DNA of 31,277 nt from DATFRX01 sp035630615 (lineage in GTDB: Bacteria; Actinomycetota; Actinomycetes; Propionibacteriales; Nocardioidaceae): contig DASQKI010000024.1 of assembly GCA_035630615.1 (NCBI GenBank), positions 1 through 31,277 of the forward strand, given 5' to 3'. The notes beneath the pieces are model-generated. The model ran no database searches, had not been told where the DNA came from, and was given only the letters and a program-made list of their open reading frames with translations. The position numbers and the translations under genes are program-made. Every line of letters starts with the position of its first letter. Position 1 is the first letter of the stretch. Below are positions 1 to 7,797 of this stretch, piece by piece.

Positions 1-2
1 GT

Positions 3-26
3 CCTGCATCTCTGCTTGAGTGCAGT
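3..26 (+). repeat. Left terminal inverted repeat of IS1595 element
   Basis: The 24 bases starting cctgcatctctgcttgag are the exact reverse complement of 985-1008. The repeat reaches the last codon of the transposase gene. Confidence 0.9.
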
Positions 27-979
27 TATGGTGTGGGTCTCCCGATGAGCTCGGTCAGCGGATGCGGGTCGGTGTCGACGGCTTGTTGCAGCAGGCGGTA
101 GAAGAGCATTCCGCGTGCTTTCGACCTGCGCCGGTTGAACCGGAAGGTGTACTCGTCGAGGTAGTAGGGCAGGTGCTTGTCGCTGAGGCGGTAGTGCAGG
201 GTGCCGGCGGTCCAGCGTTTCAGCAGTGAGGAGACCAGGTGGACTCCGGGCATGACCGTGTCGCGGTCGGGTGTGCTGTAGCCGGTGGCGGGTTCGTGGG
301 TGTAGCCCTTCTTGGCCAGCCGGCGAAACATCGCGGCGCCGTCGGTGCGTATCGTCGAGCCGGGCTGGACGACCTCACAGGCGAAGTCGACCAGCTCCAG
401 GGTTGCCGGGGCGTCGGCGACGTCGAGCCGGATCCGGCCGATCCGCTCGTGGTCGTCACGCTCGACCGCGATCATGATCGGCACCTTGTCGCTGGATGGG
501 CCCAGCTTCCCGGTGCTGCGGCCGCCGAGGAAGCTCTGGTCGACCTCCACGACCCCAGCCAGCCGTTCCCGGTCCGGGCGCACCATCGCGCGGCGCAGCT
601 TGTGCAGCCAAGCCCACGCGGTCTCATACGAGCCGAACCCCAAGGCCTGCTGCAGCCCCATCGCCGAGACACCGTTCTTCTGCGATGTCACGAACCACAC
701 CGCGGCGAACCAGGTCGACAGCGGCGAGTGCGACCGATGGAAGATCGTGCCCGCCGTCGCGGAAGTCTTCAGCCCGCACTCGGCGCACATCCACAGCCGC
801 TTCCCCGTCCGCCACGCCTGCCCACCGCCGCAGCGCGGACACTCAAAGCCGTCGGGCCAACGCAGCCGACCCAAGTACTCGACGCAAGCCTCGTCGTCAG
901 GAAACCACTCGCGGAACTCCTGATAGGTCCGCGGATAATCCCTGCCGCCCCTCGGCCGCTGCACCTCGCTCACAGTCAC
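26..979 (-). CDS. IS1595 family transposase
   Basis: Catalyses transposition of the surrounding element. The 317-residue protein has an N-terminal zinc ribbon with Cys47, Cys50, Cys65 and Cys68, followed by an ISXO2-like DDE domain. The likely catalytic residues are Asp147 (VEVDQSF), Asp213 (IRTDG) and Glu276 (YLDEYTFRFNRR). The start used is GTG at 979; another GTG in frame at 973 is equally possible. The stop codon lies next to or within the left inverted repeat, typical of compact insertion sequences. No frameshift or internal stop is present, so the gene appears functional. It has no passenger gene. Confidence 0.92.
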   Translation of the reverse strand: MTVSEVQRPRGGRDYPRTYQEFREWFPDDEACVEYLGRLRWPDGFECPRCGGGQAWRTGKRLWMCAECGLKTSATAGTIFHRSHSPLSTWFAAVWFVTSQKNGVSAMGLQQALGFGSYETAWAWLHKLRRAMVRPDRERLAGVVEVDQSFLGGRSTGKLGPSSDKVPIMIAVERDDHERIGRIRLDVADAPATLELVDFACEVVQPGSTIRTDGAAMFRRLAKKGYTHEPATGYSTPDRDTVMPGVHLVSSLLKRWTAGTLHYRLSDKHLPYYLDEYTFRFNRRRSKARGMLFYRLLQQAVDTDPHPLTELIGRPTP

Positions 980-984
980 ACGCT

Positions 985-1008
985 ACTGCACTCAAGCAGA
1001 GATGCAGG
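985..1008 (-). repeat. Right terminal inverted repeat of IS1595 element
   Basis: The 24 bases ending ctcaagcagagatgcagg are the exact reverse complement of 3-26. The transposase start codon lies 6 bp inside this repeat. Confidence 0.9.
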
Positions 1009-1148
1009 TCATGTGTACGAAACTAACATCCGCAACCGACAGAAGCAGACGCCCAGAACGCTTGCACGCAAGAGAATTCGGGCCCAGGTGATCGGCCGCA
1101 CCCAAACCGGCCGCGGCAGCCAATCGGTGCATCCGCAAGGATGGCCAC

Positions 1149-2270
1149 GTGACCGGACTCGCAGCCGTCGAGAGCATCCCCGCGCCAACCATCCCCGACG
1201 ACGTACCGACGCCCGCGGCCGTCGTCGACCTCAGTGTCGTACGAGCCAGCGTCACGGCCATGCAGCACGCTATGGACGACGCCGGCGTACGCCTGCGTCC
1301 GCACGCCAAGACCCACAAGTGTCTCGAGGTCGCGCGGCTCCAGCTGGACGCCGGTGCCAGCGGTCTCACCGTCGGCACGCTCGGCGAGGCCGAGGTCTTC
1401 GCGGACGCGGGAGTCGACGACCTCTTCGTCGCCTATCCCGTCTATGCAGACGCCGGCCGTGGCAAGCGGGTACGCGACCTCCACGAGCGCGTCCGCCTCG
1501 CCATCGGCGTCGACTCCGAAGAGGGAATCGCCGCGCTCGTACGTGCGACGCGGGGAGCTGCCACGCCGCTCGAGGTCATGATCGAAGTTGACAGCGGTGG
1601 CCACCGCACGGGTGTCGCCACACCGGGCGACGTGACCCGACTTGCGAGGGCGATCGAGGACGGCGGGCTCCGTCTCAGAGGAGTGTTCACCCACGGGGGC
1701 CATGGCTACCGGGGCGACGACGCACGGGCCGCGGCCGCTCGCGACGAGGTCGATTCGCTCGCCAGGACCCGTGACGAGCTGGACGCGGCCGGCTTCACCG
1801 CAGACGTTCTCAGCGCCGGATCGACGCCGACCGCCGAGCTCTCCGCACACGCGCCGGTCACCGAGCAGCGGCCGGGGACCTACGTCTTCAACGACGCGCA
1901 GCAGGTCTTCCTCGGCGCCGTCCCGCCAACCGCGGTCGGCTTCTACGTCGTCGCCACCGTCGTGTCGACCGCCGTTGCCGGCCAGGTCATCGTCGACGCC
2001 GGGGCCAAGGCGGTGTCGAGGGACGCGCATCCGATCCTGCCCGGGTTCGGCTGGCTGGCCGATCGCGGTCTGCCGCTGCGCACCATGAACGACTACCACG
2101 GCTTCGTCGACATCCCCGAGGGATCGTCGTCGCCACAAATCGGCGACCGCGTCGTCGTCGTCCCCAACCACGTGTGCCCGACGGTCAACCTGTACGACCA
2201 GCTCGTCGTCGTCGACCAGGGCAGCGTCGTCGACACCTGGCGGGTCGCGGCGAGAGGTCGCAACTCGTGA
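1149..2270 (+). CDS. DSD1 / D-threonine aldolase-like PLP enzyme (alanine racemase N-terminal fold)
   Basis: A fold-type III PLP enzyme of the D-threonine aldolase / D-serine dehydratase-like family; members cleave or dehydrate D-beta-hydroxy amino acids. The 373-residue protein has the PLP lysine in PHAKTHK (Lys54), a TIP barrel through about residue 260, and a C-terminal beta domain whose PNHVCPTVN motif (His341, Cys343) matches the family's metal site. The start is GTG at 1149, preceded by an aagg about 8 bases upstream. The stop overlaps the GTG start of the amidase gene in a GTGA junction, so the two are translationally coupled. The pairing with an amidase suggests that the amidase frees an amino acid or hydroxy-amino acid that this enzyme processes, or the reverse. 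The exact substrate cannot be read from the sequence. Confidence 0.85.
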   Translation: MTGLAAVESIPAPTIPDDVPTPAAVVDLSVVRASVTAMQHAMDDAGVRLRPHAKTHKCLEVARLQLDAGASGLTVGTLGEAEVFADAGVDDLFVAYPVYADAGRGKRVRDLHERVRLAIGVDSEEGIAALVRATRGAATPLEVMIEVDSGGHRTGVATPGDVTRLARAIEDGGLRLRGVFTHGGHGYRGDDARAAAARDEVDSLARTRDELDAAGFTADVLSAGSTPTAELSAHAPVTEQRPGTYVFNDAQQVFLGAVPPTAVGFYVVATVVSTAVAGQVIVDAGAKAVSRDAHPILPGFGWLADRGLPLRTMNDYHGFVDIPEGSSSPQIGDRVVVVPNHVCPTVNLYDQLVVVDQGSVVDTWRVAARGRNS

Positions 2271-3625
2271 CCGAGCTCTGGCAGCTGTCGGCGGACGACC
2301 TGATCGTGGCATTCCGCGGAAGCGACGCCTCCCCGGTCGATGGGCTCGACGCGTGCCTCGATCGGATCGAGGCATGTGACCAGACGGTCGGCGCCTTCAC
2401 GGCTGTCGACGCCGCGCGGGCCAGAGCGGATGCCGTTGAGCAGGCCGCACGCTATCGACGTGGAGTCGACGTCGGACCGCTGGCCGGCGTGCCGATCGCG
2501 GTCAAGGAGCTGATCGAGGTCGCGGGCCTCCCGTTCACCGGATGCTCCGCTACCCGAAGTGGCATGAAGGGACGGCGAGACGCTCCCGTCGTCGCCACCC
2601 TTCGCGACGCAGGTGCGGTTGTCGTCGGCACGACGCGTACGCACGAGCTCGCGTGGGGCATAACGACACAGCACGAAACGCTCGGCGGGACGCGCAACCC
2701 GTGGCGGCTTGACCGGGTCCCCGGCGGATCCAGCGGTGGGTCGGCGGCTGCCGTGGCCTACGGCGCGGTCCCGCTCGCCCTCGGCACCGACACTGGCGGC
2801 TCGGTACGCATCCCGGCCGGGCTGTGCGGCATCGTGGGGTTCAAGCCGACCTACGACACCTTTCCGACTCAGGGTGTGCTGCCGCTGTCGCCGTCGCTCG
2901 ACCATGTCGGAGTGCTGGCCCGAGAGGTGGGCGATGTCCGGCGAGCCCTCGGGCCGTCGGCGGGTACCGATGTCGTCCGTACGCCGCGCGTAGGCATCCC
3001 GACGACCACGGCCGCGATTGCGCTGTCCCCCGCCGTACGAGACGCCCTCGACGCCGCCGTCGACGTGCTCGACGGCGCCATTCCGATCGCCCTCCCCGAC
3101 CCCACACATGCCTTCGGCGTGTTCGCGACGATCCAACGGGCCGAGGCCCTCGCGGCGCATCGCGACGACCTCGGCAGTTGGCCGACTCGCGCCGACGACT
3201 ACGGCTCCGACGTTCGGTGGCATCTGGAGCGGGCGGAGGCCCTCACGGAGGATGACGTGGCATCGGCCCAGGCCACGCTGGCGGAGCTCCGTCGGGAGAC
3301 CCGTGCGGCTTTGTCGGAGGTCGACATCGTCCTCCAGCCCACGACTGCCGCGGGAGCATCGACGACGACAGCTCCCGACCGCGTCACGACCGACGGTGGG
3401 GAGGTGGCGTTTCGCGATGCCACGCTGCCGTGCACCGTCTTGCACAACCTGGTCGGTCTGCCGTCGTGCTCGGTCCCGGCGGGACTCGACGAGGCCGGGA
3501 TCCCGGTCGGCATCCAGGTCTTCGGCGCGCCCGGCGACGATCGGCTCGTCCTCACCGTCGCCGACCAGCTCCGCGACGCGCTCCGAGACCGGCTTCCCGG
3601 CTGGCCCACCGCCGTCGCGGAGTGA
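2267..3625 (+). CDS. Amidase signature family hydrolase
   Basis: Hydrolyses a carboxamide bond; the substrate is unknown. The protein is 452 residues from a GTG at 2267, which overlaps the stop of the upstream PLP-enzyme gene (GTGA) and has an agaggt ribosome site about 9 bases upstream. An earlier in-frame start at 2174 would run well into the upstream gene and is rejected. The amidase-signature triad is visible: Lys80 in VPIAVKEL, the cis-serine in GGSSGGS (about Ser155) and the nucleophile Ser179 in DTGGSVR. Length and layout are normal for AtzF/GatA-like amidases that are not part of GatCAB; no gatB or gatC lies nearby. It ends 6 bp from the convergent Rieske gene. Confidence 0.88.
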   Translation: MTELWQLSADDLIVAFRGSDASPVDGLDACLDRIEACDQTVGAFTAVDAARARADAVEQAARYRRGVDVGPLAGVPIAVKELIEVAGLPFTGCSATRSGMKGRRDAPVVATLRDAGAVVVGTTRTHELAWGITTQHETLGGTRNPWRLDRVPGGSSGGSAAAVAYGAVPLALGTDTGGSVRIPAGLCGIVGFKPTYDTFPTQGVLPLSPSLDHVGVLAREVGDVRRALGPSAGTDVVRTPRVGIPTTTAAIALSPAVRDALDAAVDVLDGAIPIALPDPTHAFGVFATIQRAEALAAHRDDLGSWPTRADDYGSDVRWHLERAEALTEDDVASAQATLAELRRETRAALSEVDIVLQPTTAAGASTTTAPDRVTTDGGEVAFRDATLPCTVLHNLVGLPSCSVPAGLDEAGIPVGIQVFGAPGDDRLVLTVADQLRDALRDRLPGWPTAVAE

Positions 3626-3631
3626 CCGGGA

Positions 3632-4747
3632 TCAGCCCGAGTACGCCGACGCCACCATCGCGACGAACTGCTGCACCGCGTCCTCGCTCGGGGCGAACGG
3701 GCCGGGTCGGAAGTGTGGCGACCCGAGCCCGCGCTGCACCGACTCGCAGGCCGACCAGTCCTGGCGGTTGGTGATGTCCCAGAAGTCGATGGCGTTGGCC
3801 GCCGCCTCGCCCTCGGAGTCGACGAAGTACCAGGAGCACTCGATCCACGTTCGGTCCGGCGCCAGAGACACCAGACGGTGCGCCATCACGAAGTCAGGAT
3901 GGGCCGACACCAGCAGATTCGGCCAGAGCTGGATGTACTCCACGATCCGAGGGTCGACGCCGGGGATCGGCGTACCGGCCGGCTCCCCCGTCATCGACAT
4001 CGTCGCCATGCCCTCGCGCAGGTCCATCGAACCGCCGACCCATTGGCCGGGCAGCTCGTAGTTGTCGCCGGAGTTGGGCGGCGACACCTCGCACAGCTCG
4101 GGGTGGATCAGCGGACAGTGGTAGCACTCGTGGTAGTTCTCGCAGACGACCTTCCAGTTTGCCGCGATCTCGTAGGTGTGGCGGGCCCGACGGACCAGGG
4201 TCTCCGGCGCATAGTGCCCGAGAATCCGCTCGATCTCGCCCAAGTGCGCGTCGAACGCAGGCACGTCGCCGCCGAGCGGCGTCGCCGCATGGCAGAACAG
4301 CCAGCCGTGCCAGGTCTCGACCGGCAGCTCGACCAACCCGTGATCACCAGGCTCGAATCCCTCCACGCCGCGGAAGTCCGGCGCCGCCCGCAGCGAGCCG
4401 TCGAGCGAGTACGACCACGCGTGGTAGGGGCAGACGATCGACTTGCGCGAGCTCGACTCGCCGGCGGCCAGCAACTCGTGGCCGCGATGGCGGCAGGTAT
4501 TGGCGAACGCCCGCGGCCCGCGCTCCGACCAGGTGAGCAGCACGCTGATGTCGCCGACCGCGACGGCCTGCTGGCTCTCCGGGCCGTCGCAGATCTCGTC
4601 GACGCGGCCGAGACAGCACCAGCTCCCGGCGAAGACGTGGCGTTGCTCCCACTCCCACACGTCGTGTGAGGTGTAGGCGTCGCTCGGCAACATCCGCGAG
4701 CCGTCGTGCGACTTGGCCGCCTGCAAGACTGCGTCGAGAACCGTCAT
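3632..4747 (-). CDS. Rieske non-heme iron oxygenase, alpha subunit (GbcA/betaine-demethylase-like), copy 1
   Basis: The terminal oxygenase of a two-component Rieske system. Close relatives by architecture demethylate glycine betaine, stachydrine or carnitine-type compounds. The 371-residue protein has a Rieske [2Fe-2S] site, Cys85-x-His87 (CRHRGH) and Cys106-x2-His109 (CPYHAW), then the mononuclear iron motif ENYHECYHCPLIHPEL with His210 and His215. The ATG start at 4747 is 29 bp from the divergent TetR gene. It is a paralog of the gene at 6553-7698; both share the order of motifs and a similar C-terminal SVQRG...FAP segment. No reductase or ferredoxin gene is present in the window, so electrons must come from elsewhere. 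Demethylase activity is inferred from the neighbouring sarcosine-oxidase-like gene. Confidence 0.88.
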   Translation of the reverse strand: MTVLDAVLQAAKSHDGSRMLPSDAYTSHDVWEWEQRHVFAGSWCCLGRVDEICDGPESQQAVAVGDISVLLTWSERGPRAFANTCRHRGHELLAAGESSSRKSIVCPYHAWSYSLDGSLRAAPDFRGVEGFEPGDHGLVELPVETWHGWLFCHAATPLGGDVPAFDAHLGEIERILGHYAPETLVRRARHTYEIAANWKVVCENYHECYHCPLIHPELCEVSPPNSGDNYELPGQWVGGSMDLREGMATMSMTGEPAGTPIPGVDPRIVEYIQLWPNLLVSAHPDFVMAHRLVSLAPDRTWIECSWYFVDSEGEAAANAIDFWDITNRQDWSACESVQRGLGSPHFRPGPFAPSEDAVQQFVAMVASAYSG

Positions 4748-4776
4748 ATCGACCTCCGCCGGTAGTGTCGGGCGCC

Positions 4777-5376
4777 ATGGGACGCCGCAAGGTGGAAGTG
4801 CGCCGCGAAGAGATCCTCGCCGCCACGGTCGACGAGATGCAGCGCCTGGGCATGGCCAACACCCGCGCCCAAGACGTCGCGCAGGCGCTCGGCGTGAGTA
4901 CGGGGTTGCTCTTCTATCACTTCGACAGCAAGGACAATCTGCTCGCGGCGGCCCTGGAGTACGCGGTCGACCGCGACCTCGCCCGGCTCGATCGCGCCTT
5001 GGCGCGCGGGCGTACCCCGATGGAACGGCTCCGTCGCGTCGTCGCCGCCTACGGACCGACCGGGTCGGCGCCGGGATGGACGCTGTGGATCGACGCCTGG
5101 TCGGTCGCGCTCCGCCATCAGCCGATCGCCAAGATGCTGCACACGCTCGACGACCGCTGGCAGGCCGCGCTGTGCAACGCGATCCACGACGGTGTCGACA
5201 GCGGCGACTTCACCTGCGACGACCCCGGCGCCACGGCCACCCGCATCGGCGCCATGCTCGACGGCCTGTCGGTCGCCGTCGTGGTCTACCGCACGGTCAG
5301 CCGAGCGCAGCTGCGCCGATGGATTCGCGCCACAGTCGCCGAGGAGCTCGGAATCGACGCCGAGCTTCTGGACTGA
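4777..5376 (+). CDS. TetR family regulator (BetI-like)
   Basis: A probable local repressor of the catabolic genes. The 199-residue protein has an N-terminal TetR helix-turn-helix (about residues 12-55, with VSTGLLFYHFDSKDNL at the recognition helix) and a ligand domain resembling BetI/TetR_C_6. The ATG at 4777 is chosen because the HTH begins immediately after it; an upstream in-frame start at 4666 would overlap the divergent Rieske gene. The 29-bp divergent gap leaves little room for a leader, so promoters must overlap or transcripts are nearly leaderless. A likely binding site is the near-palindrome at 7730-7747, in front of the second Rieske gene. Convergent with the flavoenzyme gene, 20 bp apart. 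Confidence 0.87.
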   Translation: MGRRKVEVRREEILAATVDEMQRLGMANTRAQDVAQALGVSTGLLFYHFDSKDNLLAAALEYAVDRDLARLDRALARGRTPMERLRRVVAAYGPTGSAPGWTLWIDAWSVALRHQPIAKMLHTLDDRWQAALCNAIHDGVDSGDFTCDDPGATATRIGAMLDGLSVAVVVYRTVSRAQLRRWIRATVAEELGIDAELLD

Positions 5377-5396
5377 CAACGTCACCGGGCCACCCC

Positions 5397-6560
5397 TCAT
5401 ACCAACCAGCTCGCCGGGTAGTCGGACTCAGTCAACGCCGGCCGGTCCAACGGGAAGCCCGACACGTCGGCAGAGCACTCCCCCGTCACCGCGAGCTCCG
5501 CGAGCAGCCGGCCGAACGTCGGAGTGAACTTGAAGCCGTGGGCCGCGCCGAGGCCGACCACGACCGCCTCGTGTCCGGGCACCGCGTCGATCACGAAGTC
5601 TCGGTCCGGCGTCAGGGTGTAGAGACAGGTCTTCGAGCGGACCGGCGCACCGGTCGACGGCAGAAGCCCGTGAGCGAAGCTGGTCAGGCGCTCGATGCGA
5701 CCCGGGTCCGGGTCGAAGCCACGCGAATCGCCGGTGACGACCGCGCCACCGCAGTCCTCGGCCAGCTTCACGGTCGGCTCGCCGTAGCAGGGAAAGCCGT
5801 AGTAACACGGGTCGTCCATCCAGATCCACAACGGCAGCTCTCCCGGGGCGAACCGTGCGGGCTCGGCGACGTCGAGGTACGTCACCTGCTCCAGAGTGAC
5901 GGTCAGCGGGACCGCGTACTCGAGACCGGCCAGCACGTCGTTGGTCCAGGCGTCGGCGCACACGACCAGCCGACGACATCGCAGTGTGCCGCTCGCCGAC
6001 TCCACCTCGATGCCACGGTCACCCAAGTCGCGCACCGCGTGCACCGGTGACTCGTCACGCAGCCGAGCGCCATGGTCCCGAGCGAGTCGGTGCAGCGTCG
6101 TCGTCGTCCGCGCGGCCGGCACGATCCCCGCATCCGCCTGGTAGAGCGCGACCGTACCGTCGGGCGGCGCCAACTGCGGCCAGCGCCGCACGATCTCGGC
6201 ACGGTCGAGCTCCTCGTACTCGATGTCGCAGTCGCTCATCGCCACCGTGTAGTCGACCGCCGGGATCGCGGCGTCGGGCGAAAACAGGTCGAGCCCGCCG
6301 GTCGGAGTGACAAGACGCTCACCGCTGACGCTCTCGAGATCGGCCCAGTCGGCGTATGCGTCGAGGGTCAGCCGCACGTAGTCGGACCGGTGGTAGCTGT
6401 GCCGCAGGATCCGCGACGCGTCGTGCGACGCACCGCGCTCGTGTCCGAGGGCGAACCGCTCCAAGCCGACGACCTCATGGCCGCCACGGGCCAAGGCGTA
6501 CGCGGTCGCACTGCCCAAGGCGCCGAGGCCGACCACGACGTACCCGACGCGCTCAACCAT
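5397..6560 (-). CDS. Monomeric sarcosine oxidase / N-methyltryptophan oxidase-like FAD enzyme
   Basis: Oxidises an N-methyl amine or secondary amino acid, releasing formaldehyde or an imine and H2O2. The 387-residue protein begins with a Rossmann FAD motif (VVVGLGALGS, residues 8-17). It keeps the MSOX-type hallmarks: GASHDASRILRHSY (His46), Lys265 in the oxygen-activation position and Cys312 in KTCLYTLTPDRDFVID, the cysteine that binds FAD covalently in MSOX/SolA. The ATG at 6560 has a strong gaggag ribosome site and overlaps the end of the upstream Rieske gene by 8 bp, so the two form an operon. An upstream in-frame start at 6626 would lie inside the Rieske gene. Placement after a Rieske gene suggests it removes the last N-methyl group after Rieske demethylation. 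Confidence 0.9.
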   Translation of the reverse strand: MVERVGYVVVGLGALGSATAYALARGGHEVVGLERFALGHERGASHDASRILRHSYHRSDYVRLTLDAYADWADLESVSGERLVTPTGGLDLFSPDAAIPAVDYTVAMSDCDIEYEELDRAEIVRRWPQLAPPDGTVALYQADAGIVPAARTTTTLHRLARDHGARLRDESPVHAVRDLGDRGIEVESASGTLRCRRLVVCADAWTNDVLAGLEYAVPLTVTLEQVTYLDVAEPARFAPGELPLWIWMDDPCYYGFPCYGEPTVKLAEDCGGAVVTGDSRGFDPDPGRIERLTSFAHGLLPSTGAPVRSKTCLYTLTPDRDFVIDAVPGHEAVVVGLGAAHGFKFTPTFGRLLAELAVTGECSADVSGFPLDRPALTESDYPASWLV

Positions 6561-7698
6561 CGAACTCCTCCACTCGCGGCACCAGCCACCGCCTGATGTC
6601 GGCGCTCCAGTCCTCCATCGGCGCAAACCAGCCCTGCCGATAGGCCCGCGAGCTCATCCCCCGCTGGACCGACTCGCAGACGGCCCAGTCCTGTCGGTTC
6701 ACCAGGTCCCACAGCTCGCCGGCGTCGTCCGGGTCGAACCCGCCGCGGGCCACCTCGTCGGGTGCGAAGAGCAGCTCGCAGGTCACCCGGGTGCGGTCCG
6801 CCGCAGTCGGCCAGAGCACGACGGCCGCCACATGATCGGCGGAGCACGACAGCATCAGGTTGGGATAGACGAGCTCACCCTTGTGCCGGCTCCGCTCGTT
6901 GTCGTCGAGATCCGGAAACGGCGCCCGAGTCGTCGTGCCGGTCATCGTGAACGTCCACGCGTCCTCCCGATGCGGCACGCCGGCGTCCCAGTCCAGACCG
7001 GCGCCACCGCTGCCGAAGGCCGGAACGAGACGCGTCAGCTCCGGATGCACCGGCCCGCAGTGATAGCACTCGTTGAAGTTCTCCAGGAGCAGCTTGTAGT
7101 TGGCGGCGACGTCGTAGTCGAAACGCCGTCCCACGACGAGCGACTCCAGCGGATAGCGCGCCAGTCTGGCGGTGAAGTCCGCGAGGTCGGCTGCCAGGTC
7201 CGTTGACCTTGACGGCGTGAGATGGACGAAGCAGAAACCCCTCCAGTCGGCGACGGCCACCGGAGACAACCCGAACGCGTCGTGGTCGAAGCCGTCGACG
7301 CCTTCGGTGTGCGGGGCGCGCAGCAGCCGGCCCGACAGGTCGTAGGTCCACGAGTGGTAGGGGCAGCGCAGCGCTTGCGCCGGTCGACACTCGGTCTCAC
7401 CGCCGGCCACCGGAACGACCTGCGACCCGCGATGCCGACAGACGTTGTATGCCGCGTGCAGCGTGCGGTCGGCGTCGCTCGTCAGCAGGATCGACTCCCC
7501 TGCCACGTCGAGGACAGCGAGCCGACCGGGCTCGGCCAGGCCCAGCTCGTCGACCCGACCGACGCAGAGCCACGAGCCGTAAATTACGGCCTCGCGCTCC
7601 CGCAGCCAGTGCGCGTCGTCCACATACCAGGGCTTCGGCAAGGCCGCCTGGAGCGTGTTGGGAGCCGCTCCGGCGCCGGCCGGTCGTCCGGTCGTCAT
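6553..7698 (-). CDS. Rieske non-heme iron oxygenase, alpha subunit, copy 2
   Basis: A second terminal oxygenase, about 381 residues. It has Rieske ligands Cys87-x-His89 (CRHRGS) and Cys112-x2-His115 (CPYHSW) and a mononuclear iron site ENFNECYHCGPVHPEL (His213, His218). The ATG at 7698 follows a ggagg ribosome site; a longer reading from 7761 would place the palindrome at 7730-7747 inside the gene, so the shorter start is preferred. It is first in a two-gene operon with the sarcosine-oxidase-like gene. It differs enough from copy 1 to suggest successive or different demethylation steps, or two substrates, instead of a recent duplication. The required reductase is not in the window. Confidence 0.88.
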   Translation of the reverse strand: MTTGRPAGAGAAPNTLQAALPKPWYVDDAHWLREREAVIYGSWLCVGRVDELGLAEPGRLAVLDVAGESILLTSDADRTLHAAYNVCRHRGSQVVPVAGGETECRPAQALRCPYHSWTYDLSGRLLRAPHTEGVDGFDHDAFGLSPVAVADWRGFCFVHLTPSRSTDLAADLADFTARLARYPLESLVVGRRFDYDVAANYKLLLENFNECYHCGPVHPELTRLVPAFGSGGAGLDWDAGVPHREDAWTFTMTGTTTRAPFPDLDDNERSRHKGELVYPNLMLSCSADHVAAVVLWPTAADRTRVTCELLFAPDEVARGGFDPDDAGELWDLVNRQDWAVCESVQRGMSSRAYRQGWFAPMEDWSADIRRWLVPRVEEFDG

Positions 7699-7729
7699 CG
7701 CTGCCTCCGCTCTCTCCGTCCGCGAATAA

Positions 7730-7747
7730 ATTGACTCGCAAGTCAAT
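7730..7747. promoter_or_regulatory. Candidate TetR/BetI-type operator
   Basis: The 18 bases ATTGACTCGCAAGTCAAT form a near-perfect palindrome (7-bp arms, plus a central GC pair). It lies 32 bp upstream of the second Rieske gene's start, in the only sizeable gap between that operon and the ABC operon. The size and the ATTGA...TCAAT ends fit TetR-family and BetI-like operators. The TetR gene at 4777 is the natural candidate to bind it; this pairing is an inference. Confidence 0.6.
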
Positions 7748-7797
7748 AACCAGCCTGCCATGGAGGCCGGCGCGGACGGAAGACCCGGCCGACGCGG

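Larger units (their letters stand above)
3..1008 (-). mobile_element. IS1595-family insertion sequence (ISXO2-like), complete
   Basis: The element is bounded by perfect 24-bp inverted repeats at 3-26 and 985-1008 and contains one transposase gene on the minus strand. Its length of about 1.0 kb and single DDE transposase with an N-terminal zinc ribbon fit the IS1595 family. The 8 bases after the right end (1009-1016, tcatgtgt) end in gt, the same two bases left of the element at 1-2. This agrees with the 8-bp target duplication usual for the family, but only 2 of 8 bases can be checked. The element looks intact and may still be mobile. It sits 132 bp upstream of the catabolic island. Confidence 0.9.

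Noticed and set aside
1009..1148. Possible outward promoter from the insertion sequence into the PLP-enzyme gene
   Set aside because: No -35/-10 pair with sensible spacing was found by eye between the right repeat and the GTG start.
239..1591. 450-aa open frame on the plus strand across the insertion sequence
   Set aside because: It is antisense to the transposase and runs into the PLP-enzyme gene; its composition is Arg/Ala/Pro-rich without motifs, as expected for shadow frames in GC-rich DNA.
1023..3445. Two 450-aa minus-strand frames opposite the PLP enzyme and amidase
   Set aside because: No domain or motif is visible, and the plus-strand genes carry full catalytic residues.
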